Shown here piece by piece: positions 1-5,337 of a stretch of 5,337 nucleotides of DNA; the first letter of the stretch is position 1, and the number at the start of each line of letters is the position of its first letter. The DNA lies in contig DBZZ01000046.1 in assembly GCA_002311315.1 (NCBI GenBank), forward strand, positions 13,709 through 19,045, read 5' to 3'. The notes beneath the pieces were generated by a model that had not been told where the DNA came from, did no database searches, and was given only the letters and a program-made list of their open reading frames with translations. The position numbers and the translations under genes were made by a program. This DNA is from Methylococcaceae bacterium UBA1147 (lineage in GTDB: Bacteria > Pseudomonadota > Gammaproteobacteria > Methylococcales > UBA1147).

Positions 1-608
1 TTTCTGTGTATGCCGCGGTCCTTGGCGGCTACGCATCACAAAACAAGTACGCACTGATGGGCAGCCTGCGGGCCGCGGCACAGACCGTCAGTTACGAGGT
101 TTTCATGGGCTTGTCTCTGATGGGCGTGGTCATGCTTTCTGGCTCGTTCAACCTTCGTGAAATTGTGGAGGCGCAACAGGACGGCTGGTACTGTATCAGC
201 CAGTTTTTCGCCTTCCTGGTTTTCATGGTTGCGGCAGTGGCCGAGACCCACCGGACACCGTTTGACCTTCCGGAAGCCGAGCATGAAATCGTTGCCGGTT
301 TCCACACAGAATATTCGGGCATGAAATTCGGCATGTTCTTTGTCGGCGAATACCTTAGTGTCCTCTTCAGTTCGGTTTTTGTCGTTGTTCTGTTCTTCGG
401 CGGATGGCTGGGACCAGATTTTCTGCCGCCGCTGGCCTGGCTGGCCCTGAAGACCTTTGCCTTTGTCTGCCTGTTCATTCTTCTGCGTGCGGCGCTACCG
501 AGGCCAAGGTATGACCAGATGATGTCTTTCGGTTGGAAAGTCATGCTTCCGGTGTCACTGGTCAATCTGATGGTTACCGGCGGGGTGGCATTATGGCTGG
601 GTGCTTAA
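1..608 (+). CDS. nuoH: NADH-quinone oxidoreductase subunit H (NuoH), 5'-truncated by window edge
   Basis: Membrane subunit of complex I that joins the peripheral arm to the membrane arm and forms much of the quinone-binding chamber. The reading frame is already open at the left edge (first full codon at 3-5) and ends in TAA at 606-608. The GTG at 6 is an internal Val codon, not a start. About 201 residues are visible. By motif alignment from memory they correspond to roughly residues 126-325 of the E. coli protein, so about 125 N-terminal residues lie upstream. Diagnostic segments are SYEVFMGLSLMG with the conserved membrane Glu (bases 96-98), the acidic quinone-site loop HRTPFDLPEAEHE (bases 249-287) with Asp and three Glu present, EYSGMKFGMFFVGEY, and the C-terminal LPRPRYDQMMSFGWK. 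Several hydrophobic helices follow as expected for the eight-helix family. It is followed by nuoI after 67 nt. No truncation other than the window edge is seen. Confidence 0.98.
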   Translation, partial: SVYAAVLGGYASQNKYALMGSLRAAAQTVSYEVFMGLSLMGVVMLSGSFNLREIVEAQQDGWYCISQFFAFLVFMVAAVAETHRTPFDLPEAEHEIVAGFHTEYSGMKFGMFFVGEYLSVLFSSVFVVVLFFGGWLGPDFLPPLAWLALKTFAFVCLFILLRAALPRPRYDQMMSFGWKVMLPVSLVNLMVTGGVALWLGA

Positions 609-675
609 ACCGTGCAGCTGAAATTGGGCCCGAAACCCTTGTTGCTGAACAGTTCGCTGTTGGAGGATTAGTCGA
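609..675 (+). other. nuoH-nuoI spacer with small stem-loop
   Basis: This 67-nt non-coding spacer is the only sizeable gap between genes in the window. It holds a short inverted repeat, AACAG at 648-652 and CTGTT at 657-661, around a TTCG loop at 653-656. The repeat ends immediately before the GGAGG ribosome binding site of nuoI. The stem is only five pairs, two of them G-C, and there is no T-run, so it is not a terminator. I see no convincing -35/-10 promoter. Any role in nuoI translation is inference. Confidence 0.4.
662..666 (+). promoter_or_regulatory. Ribosome binding site of nuoI
   Basis: A perfect GGAGG core sits nine nucleotides before the GTG at 676. It decides the nuoI start. The frame is closed upstream by TGA at 646-648, and no ATG, GTG or TTG lies between that stop and 676. 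Confidence 0.8.
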
Positions 676-1209
676 GTGAAAATTCTTTCCCTCTTGCTCA
701 GTCAGTTCACCGGAATGTGGCTGGTCCTGACGCATACGTTCAGCAAGGCCGATACGGTCCAGTACCCGGAACAGAAGCCGGCGCTGTTTCCCCGTTACCG
801 AGGCCGGATCGTACTGACTCGTGACCCAGATGGGCAAGAGCGTTGCGTAGCTTGCAACCTGTGCGCCGTCGCCTGCCCTGTCGACTGCATCGCTTTGCAA
901 AAGACCGAGGACGAAGACGGCCGCTGGTACCCAGAATTCTTCCGGATCAACTTTTCCCGGTGCATCATGTGCGGCTTTTGTGAAGAGGCCTGTCCAACCT
1001 ACTCGATCCAGTTGACCCCCGATTTTGAAATGTGCGAATACAACCGTCAGAGCATGGTGTATGAAAAAGAGGATCTCCTGATCGATGGTACTGGCAAGTA
1101 CCACGACTACAATTTCTACCGCGTTGCCGGCAAGAGTATTGGCGGGAAGGACAAGGGTGAGGCGGAAAACGAAGCCGCGCCGATCGACGTGAAGAGCCTG
1201 ATGCCCTAG
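676..1209 (+). CDS. nuoI: NADH-quinone oxidoreductase subunit I (NuoI), 2x[4Fe-4S] ferredoxin
   Basis: Peripheral-arm iron-sulfur subunit of complex I, 177 residues, close to the usual 180 of the E. coli-type protein. It carries clusters N6a and N6b, which hand electrons on to cluster N2 and quinone at the NuoB/NuoH interface. Two ferredoxin motifs are intact: CVACNLCAVACP (Cys57, 60, 63, 67) and CIMCGFCEEACP (Cys96, 99, 102, 106), where in this family the last Cys of each motif ligates the other cluster. An N-terminal amphipathic stretch, about residues 1-25, would lie on the membrane. The basic segment PRYRGRIVLTRDPDG precedes the first motif, and the tail ends in GEAENEAAPIDVKSL, typical of the enterobacterial form. 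The start is GTG at 676, supported by GGAGG at 662-666 and an upstream in-frame stop. Cys71 follows the first motif, as in E. coli. Cys120 is an extra cysteine beyond the second motif. Confidence 0.98.
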   Translation: MKILSLLLSQFTGMWLVLTHTFSKADTVQYPEQKPALFPRYRGRIVLTRDPDGQERCVACNLCAVACPVDCIALQKTEDEDGRWYPEFFRINFSRCIMCGFCEEACPTYSIQLTPDFEMCEYNRQSMVYEKEDLLIDGTGKYHDYNFYRVAGKSIGGKDKGEAENEAAPIDVKSLMP

Positions 1210-1219
1210 GGGATAACCG

Positions 1220-1729
1220 ATGGATTTATTCTTCTTTTACCTTGCCGCCTTCATCGCCGTGTTTTCCACTGCGATGGTAATTACCCGGCTGAACGCGGTA
1301 CATGCTCTGTTGTTTCTTATTGTGTCACTGCTGTCCGTCGCGGTTGTCTTTTACCTGATGGGGGCCTACTTTGCGGCAGTCCTCGAAGTGATCGTCTACG
1401 CCGGCGCCATCATGGTGCTGTTTGTGTTTGTGATCATGATGCTGAATCTTGGGCATATAGCGGTTGCGCGGGAACGATCGTGGCTCAACCTGGAAATGTG
1501 GGTTGGGCCGGGTCTCCTGTCCGGGATCTTGCTGGCTGAATTGCTGCTGGTCATGAATGGTGCAGGCTTCGACGCTCAGGCTCAGGTAGTCGGTGCCAAG
1601 GCGGTGGGAATCCTTCTTTATGGACCGTACCTGCTGGCCGTGGAACTGGCTTCCATGCTCTTGCTGGCGGGACTAGTAGGGGCCTATCATCTGGGCCGCC
1701 CTGACCATGGAGAATCGCTAAATGATTAA
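1220..1729 (+). CDS. nuoJ: NADH-quinone oxidoreductase subunit J (NuoJ)
   Basis: Small membrane subunit of complex I (ND6 counterpart), 169 residues with about five transmembrane helices. It packs between NuoH and NuoK and helps couple quinone chemistry to proton pumping. The signature of the third helix, LEVIVYAGAIMVLFVFVIMM, is present at about residues 55-74, with Glu56 and Tyr60 at the conserved positions by the pi-bulge that flexes during turnover. The late motif KAVGILLYGPYLLAVELASM is also clear. The C-terminal tail after LGRPDHGESLND is about 15 residues shorter than in E. coli, a poorly conserved region. The ATG at 1220 has AGGGGA at 1208-1213, which overlaps the nuoI stop codon with six nucleotides to the start. 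The gap to nuoI is 10 nt. The last 8 nt overlap nuoK, and GGAGA at 1709-1713 inside nuoJ serves nuoK. Confidence 0.98.
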   Translation: MDLFFFYLAAFIAVFSTAMVITRLNAVHALLFLIVSLLSVAVVFYLMGAYFAAVLEVIVYAGAIMVLFVFVIMMLNLGHIAVARERSWLNLEMWVGPGLLSGILLAELLLVMNGAGFDAQAQVVGAKAVGILLYGPYLLAVELASMLLLAGLVGAYHLGRPDHGESLND

Positions 1730-2030
1730 CATTCCTCTTGAACATGGACTGATTCTTGCCGGGATTCTTTTCTGCCTTGGGTTGGTGGGTGTCCTGGTCC
1801 GTCGGAACATGATCTTCATTCTGATGTCACTGGAAATCATGCTCAACGCATCGGCTCTGGCGTTCATAGTCGCGGGAGCGCGCTGGCACGAGGCAGACGG
1901 GCAGGTGATTTTCCTGCTGATCCTTACCCTGGCGGCGGCAGAGGTGGGTGTCGGACTCGGGCTGGTACTGCAACTTTACCGGCGCCATCAAACCCTGGAT
2001 GTCGACGAACTCAGCAAGATGAGAGGCTGA
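1722..2030 (+). CDS. nuoK: NADH-quinone oxidoreductase subunit K (NuoK)
   Basis: Small membrane subunit of complex I (ND4L counterpart), 102 residues with three transmembrane helices, close to the usual 100. It relays charge between NuoH/NuoJ and the antiporter-like subunits. Both essential membrane glutamates are present: Glu38 in MSLEIMLNASALAF and Glu74 in LAAAEVGVGLGL, matching E. coli Glu36 and Glu72 with two extra N-terminal residues. The arginine pair VRRNM on the loop after helix 1 and the C-terminal ELSKMRG are typical. The ATG at 1722 overlaps the nuoJ end by eight nucleotides, and the GGAGA at 1709-1713 lies eight nucleotides upstream, so translation is probably coupled to nuoJ. 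The stop at 2028-2030 directly abuts the nuoL start. Confidence 0.98.
   Translation: MINIPLEHGLILAGILFCLGLVGVLVRRNMIFILMSLEIMLNASALAFIVAGARWHEADGQVIFLLILTLAAAEVGVGLGLVLQLYRRHQTLDVDELSKMRG
2021..2026 (+). promoter_or_regulatory. Ribosome binding site of nuoL, before tandem ATG codons
   Basis: GAGAGG in the last codons of nuoK is the only purine-rich site before nuoL. It is four nucleotides from the ATG at 2031 and seven from the ATG at 2034. The spacing slightly favours the second ATG, so the true N-terminus may be one residue shorter than annotated. Confidence 0.55.
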
Positions 2031-3899
2031 ATGATGACCCCGCACGAATTTTTATGGCTTGTTCCGACATTTCCGTTTCTAGGGTTCTTGCTGTTGGTAT
2101 TGACCAGCGGCCAGTTACCGAAAAAGGCGGTTGAAACGATTGGTGTCGGTTCGGTATTTCTGTCGGCGGTGGTAACCGCGTTGATTGGTTTCGAGTTCCT
2201 TGGGTCATCGGATTCGGCGATGGCAATGGGAGCCTACAGACAGACTCTGTGGACTTGGATAGAAGTCGGTTCCTTCAAGTCAGGGTTTTCGCTCTACCTG
2301 GATCACTTGTCACTGACGATGTTGTTTGTCATTACTGGTGTTGGCTTCCTGATTCACCTTTATTCGGCCGGATTTATGGAAGAGGATCCCGGTTACAGCC
2401 GTTTCTTTTCCTACATGAACCTTTTTGTCTCCGCGATGCTGATTTTGGTCCTCGGGGACAACCTGGTCCTGCTGTTTCTCGGCTGGGAAGGAGTGGGTCT
2501 GTGCAGTTACCTACTGATCGGCTTCTGGTACCGAAATGCCGATTACGGTTATGCAGCGCGAAAAGCGTTCGTGGTGACACGCGTCGGGGATACCGCGATG
2601 GCGCTGGGCCTTTTTCTGCTGTTCACGCACCTCGGTACGCTTGAAATCCAGCCGTTGATGCAGCAGGCGGAAGCCCAGTGGGCGGTTGGATCAACGATGC
2701 CGGCGATCGCTGCGGCGTTGCTACTGGGTGGTGCGGTTGGCAAATCTGCCCAGTTGCCTCTGCAGGTCTGGTTACCAGACGCCATGGCAGGGCCAACGCC
2801 GATCAGTGCTTTGATCCATGCTGCCACCATGGTGACTGCAGGGGTTTACCTGATTGCCCGAACACATGTCCTATTCGAACTTGCACCCACCGTCCATTTC
2901 GCGGTTGCGGTCATCGGGGCTCTTACCCTGCTGATTTCCGGATTCACGGCCCTGACGCAAACCGATATTAAGCGAATCCTGGCCTATTCAACGATCAGCC
3001 AGATCGGATACATGTTCCTCGGTCTGGGGGTGGGAGCCTGGAGCTCGGCGGTTTTCCACCTGATGACGCATGCCTTTTTCAAGGCATTACTATTTCTTGG
3101 TGCCGGCGGGGTCATTTACTGTTTTCATCACGAACACGACATCTTCAAGATGGGCGGGCTTCGCAAGAACCTGCCGGTCACCTTTGCCAGTTTCGTGATC
3201 GGCGGGGCGGCCCTGGCGGCGCTGCCGTTTACGTCCGGACATTACAGCAAGGACGAAATCCTTCTGGCAGCTTTTTTTCATGGCGAGTATGGGCCCTGGT
3301 TCTGGGTTGCGGGATTGCTCGGTGCCTTCGTAACGGTGGTCTATACCTTCCGCCTAATCTTCATCGCTTTCTGCGGACCGAGCATTCATGAGGCAACGGA
3401 AAACTTTGACAACCGGATGCGGGTTCCCCTGTTGATCCTTTGTGTTTTGGCACTGTTTGGCGGCATGCTGCAGGTGCCACTGGGCCCCGTATTCGACGGG
3501 GTTCATGGCCATCCTGACATGACCGGATTCGAATGGGTGACGGCAGTCACAACCGCGGTTCCTCTGATCGGCCTGCTGGTGGCGTACCTGTTTTTTCTGC
3601 GAGGAACCTTCAACGCAGAAACCATTACGGCTACTGCACCCGGGCGCTTTCTTCAGCGCTTCTGGTTCAGCGGCTGGGGTATGGACGCGCTGTATAGCTT
3701 TCTGTTCGTCAAACCGATCAACTGGCTGGCCGAAATCAACAAGGGAGACATTGTTGACGGGGTCTACAATGGGATAGCCGGGCTTTGCCGAATTGGGCAT
3801 CAAGGCATGGTCTGGACTCAGACTGGCCGGATTCGATGGTACGCGGCCGGCATGATATTGGGAAGTGTTGCCTTGATCGGGCTGGGAGTAGCAAGATGA
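2031..3899 (+). CDS. nuoL: NADH-quinone oxidoreductase subunit L (NuoL), distal antiporter-like pump
   Basis: Largest membrane subunit of complex I (ND5 counterpart), 622 residues against about 613 in E. coli. It is a Mrp-antiporter-like proton channel at the far end of the membrane arm. The quinone-oxidoreductase core is clear: LDHLSLTML near 90, GWEGVGLCSYLLIGFWY with Glu153, VVTRVGD with Asp187, GGAVGKSAQLPLQVWLPDAM with Lys238, ALIHAATMVTAG with His263, TQTDIKRILAYSTISQIGYM with Lys314, HLMTHAFFKALLFL with His343, His347 and Lys351, and HYSKDEIL with Lys407. These match the E. coli proton-path residues Glu144, Asp178, Lys229, His254, Lys305, His334/338, Lys342 and Lys399. The C-terminal 90 residues (APGRFLQRFWF, GWGMDALYSFLFVKP, then a final hydrophobic helix) fit the long lateral helix and anchoring helix, so the subunit is full length. 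It abuts nuoK with no gap and overlaps nuoM by ATGA. ATG 2034 is an alternative start. Confidence 0.98.
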   Translation: MMTPHEFLWLVPTFPFLGFLLLVLTSGQLPKKAVETIGVGSVFLSAVVTALIGFEFLGSSDSAMAMGAYRQTLWTWIEVGSFKSGFSLYLDHLSLTMLFVITGVGFLIHLYSAGFMEEDPGYSRFFSYMNLFVSAMLILVLGDNLVLLFLGWEGVGLCSYLLIGFWYRNADYGYAARKAFVVTRVGDTAMALGLFLLFTHLGTLEIQPLMQQAEAQWAVGSTMPAIAAALLLGGAVGKSAQLPLQVWLPDAMAGPTPISALIHAATMVTAGVYLIARTHVLFELAPTVHFAVAVIGALTLLISGFTALTQTDIKRILAYSTISQIGYMFLGLGVGAWSSAVFHLMTHAFFKALLFLGAGGVIYCFHHEHDIFKMGGLRKNLPVTFASFVIGGAALAALPFTSGHYSKDEILLAAFFHGEYGPWFWVAGLLGAFVTVVYTFRLIFIAFCGPSIHEATENFDNRMRVPLLILCVLALFGGMLQVPLGPVFDGVHGHPDMTGFEWVTAVTTAVPLIGLLVAYLFFLRGTFNAETITATAPGRFLQRFWFSGWGMDALYSFLFVKPINWLAEINKGDIVDGVYNGIAGLCRIGHQGMVWTQTGRIRWYAAGMILGSVALIGLGVAR

Positions 3900-5337
3900 T
3901 ACTGTACTGGCTGGTTCTGATCTTGTTTCTCGGCGGATGCTTGGCGGGCATATCGGACCGCTGGCACCCTAAGCTGCCCGGCTGGATATCGCTGGCGGCC
4001 ATTGTTCTGGATCTGGTCCTGGTGCTTGGTATCTGGCTCGATTCGGAACCCTCCTTGTCCCTCACTGGAGCCCAGGATACATCGTGGATCATTGATTACA
4101 GCGTTCCCTGGATCAATCGCTTTGGCATTCGGTTTCATCTCGCACTTGACGGATTGAGCCTGCTTCTGGTGGCCCTAACCCTGTTTCTTGGAATCATGGG
4201 GGTCTCGTGTTCATGGACAGAAATCAGGGAGAAAATTGGATTCTTTCATTTCAATCTGCTGTGGACACTCGCCGGGGTGGTCGGTGTCTTCCTTGCGCTG
4301 GATCTTTTCCTGTTCTTCTTCTTCTGGGAAATGATGATCATCCCGATGTTCCTGCTGATAGCCATCTGGGGGCACGAAAACAAGGTCTATGCATCGATCA
4401 AGTTTTTCCTTTTCACGCAGGTGACCAGTCTGCTGATGCTAGCCTCGATACTGGGACTAGTTTATGGCGCCTACCAGGTGACTGGCCAGCTCACGTTCGA
4501 TTACGGCGATCTGCTCGGTACCACACTGGATCCGGATTTGGCGTTCTGGCTCATGCTTGGTTTCTTCGTCGCTTTTGTCACCAAGCTTCCGGGTGTGCCC
4601 TTTCATACCTGGCTACCCGATGCCCATACTCAGGCGCCGACGGCGGGAAGCGTCATCCTGGCCGGTATTCTGTTAAAGACCGGCGCCTATGGACTGATGC
4701 GCTTCGTGGTGCCTTTGTTCCCGGATGCGGCGCTTTCCTTTGCACCTGTTGCCATGGGGCTCGGGGTGGTAAGTATCATCTACGGGGCTCATCTGGCGTG
4801 TGGGCAGACGGACATCAAACGGCTGATCGCGTACACCAGTATCAGTCACATGGGCTTCATTCTGCTCGGCATTTTTGCCTGGAACGAACTGGCACTGCAG
4901 GGAGCGGTAATGACCATGCTGGCCCACGGGATCAGCTCGGCGGCGCTGTTCATGATTGCAGGAGCGTTGCAGGAACGGCTTCATACCCGGGACATGCGCC
5001 GCATGGGCGGACTCTGGGCTGAGGTACCTCGACTCTCGGTGGTTGCACTGTTCTTTTCGATAGCAGCCCTGGGTATGCCGGGGTTGGGTAATTTTATTGG
5101 CGAATTTCTGGTACTTCTAGGAGCCTATCAGGCCAGTGTGCCGATGACCGCGTTGGCTGCGCTTGGCCTGATTGCCGCGCCAATCTATTCCCTCATTCTG
5201 ATTCAGAAAACATTTCATGAAGAACCGAGAGAGCAGCATACAGTGTGGGATTTTGGCCGACGCGAGATGACAACGATGGGATTCATGATTGTCGCCATGG
5301 TTTGGATGGGGGTCTATCCGCAGACCTTTCTTGACCT
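3896..5337 (+). CDS. nuoM: NADH-quinone oxidoreductase subunit M (NuoM), 3'-truncated by window edge
   Basis: Antiporter-like proton-pumping membrane subunit of complex I (ND4 counterpart) that sits between NuoL and NuoN. The frame is open from ATG 3896 to the right edge: 480 full codons, then two bases of the next. The family is about 500-510 residues, so only some 20-40 residues should be missing. Visible motifs are LALDGLSLLLVALT near 82-95, FFFFWEMMIIPMFLL with Glu145, FVTKLPGVPFHTWLPDAHTQAPTAGS with Lys230, ILLKTGAYGLMRF with Lys261, GQTDIKRLIAYTSISHMGF with His318, MLAHGISSAALFM with His344, and LGNFIGEFLVLLGAY with Glu403. They match E. coli Glu144, Lys234, Lys265, His322, His348 and Glu407. 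Glu403 in place of the NuoL lysine separates NuoM from NuoL. The start overlaps the nuoL stop as ATGA, with GGAG at 3885-3888 seven nucleotides upstream. A terminal nuoN is expected just beyond the window. Confidence 0.98.
   Translation, partial: MILYWLVLILFLGGCLAGISDRWHPKLPGWISLAAIVLDLVLVLGIWLDSEPSLSLTGAQDTSWIIDYSVPWINRFGIRFHLALDGLSLLLVALTLFLGIMGVSCSWTEIREKIGFFHFNLLWTLAGVVGVFLALDLFLFFFFWEMMIIPMFLLIAIWGHENKVYASIKFFLFTQVTSLLMLASILGLVYGAYQVTGQLTFDYGDLLGTTLDPDLAFWLMLGFFVAFVTKLPGVPFHTWLPDAHTQAPTAGSVILAGILLKTGAYGLMRFVVPLFPDAALSFAPVAMGLGVVSIIYGAHLACGQTDIKRLIAYTSISHMGFILLGIFAWNELALQGAVMTMLAHGISSAALFMIAGALQERLHTRDMRRMGGLWAEVPRLSVVALFFSIAALGMPGLGNFIGEFLVLLGAYQASVPMTALAALGLIAAPIYSLILIQKTFHEEPREQHTVWDFGRREMTTMGFMIVAMVWMGVYPQTFLD

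Noticed and set aside
6..8. GTG at 6 as a possible start of nuoH
   Set aside because: The frame is open to the left edge, and alignment with known NuoH places this codon about 125 residues into the protein.
626..631. GGGCCC palindrome in the nuoH-nuoI spacer
   Set aside because: It is a six-base palindrome with no loop and poor flanking symmetry, too short to call an operator.
574..1104. 176-codon open frame on the - strand opposite nuoI
   Set aside because: It is fully antisense to the conserved ferredoxin gene, with no domain and no supporting start signals, and nuoI explains the sequence.
2249..2644. 131-codon open frame on the + strand inside nuoL
   Set aside because: It is an out-of-frame shadow of a highly conserved NuoL region, with low-complexity Arg/Gly/Cys-rich translation.
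3354..3803. 149-codon open frame on the - strand opposite the 3' part of nuoL
   Set aside because: It is an antisense shadow. NuoL in this stretch keeps its expected helices and lateral-helix region.
4313..4324. (TTC)4 triplet repeat just before NuoM Glu145
   Set aside because: It encodes the Phe run before Trp-Glu that is a normal feature of NuoM, so it is explained by protein conservation rather than being a phase-variation tract.
4207..5022. 271-codon open frame on the + strand inside nuoM
   Set aside because: It is in another frame of nuoM, which is intact throughout. Its translation is rich in Gly, Arg, His and Cys with no recognisable domain, and it has no proper ribosome binding site. 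It is a shadow frame.

Overview
This window is an internal slice of a bacterial nuo operon, which encodes the proton-pumping NADH:quinone oxidoreductase (respiratory complex I). All genes lie on the + strand in the canonical order nuoH-nuoI-nuoJ-nuoK-nuoL-nuoM. nuoH enters from the left without its 5' part and nuoM runs off the right edge without its 3' part. nuoI, nuoJ, nuoK and nuoL are complete. I see no mobile element, RNA gene, CRISPR array or non-nuo gene.

The subunits resemble the enterobacterial/pseudomonad-type complex I closely, for example in the NuoI ferredoxin domain, the NuoJ and NuoK membrane motifs and the NuoL N-terminal half. They look less like the mitochondrial/alphaproteobacterial type. 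The moderate GC content, by eye in the mid-50s percent, fits the same picture. A gammaproteobacterium or a relative carrying this operon type is most likely. Genus cannot be fixed from this sequence alone.

Layout: nuoH (1-608, C-terminal about 200 residues), a 67-nt spacer with a small stem-loop beside the nuoI ribosome binding site, nuoI (676-1209, GTG start), a 10-nt spacer, nuoJ (1220-1729), an 8-nt overlap into nuoK (1722-2030), nuoL abutting directly (2031-3899), and a 4-nt ATGA overlap into nuoM (3896 to the window end). This tight packing implies one polycistronic message with translational coupling from nuoJ onward. No promoter or terminator is visible, as expected in mid-operon.

How the genes work together: NuoI carries two [4Fe-4S] clusters that pass electrons to quinone at the interface with NuoH. 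NuoH holds part of the quinone chamber and the first charged residues of the proton path. NuoJ and NuoK link it to the antiporter-like pumps NuoL and NuoM. Every key residue I could place is present: NuoH acidic loop, eight NuoI cysteines, NuoJ Tyr, two NuoK Glu, NuoL/NuoM Glu-Lys-His sets and the NuoL lateral helix region. The complex therefore looks functional and ordinary. I found no undescribed system here, and the findings are minor.
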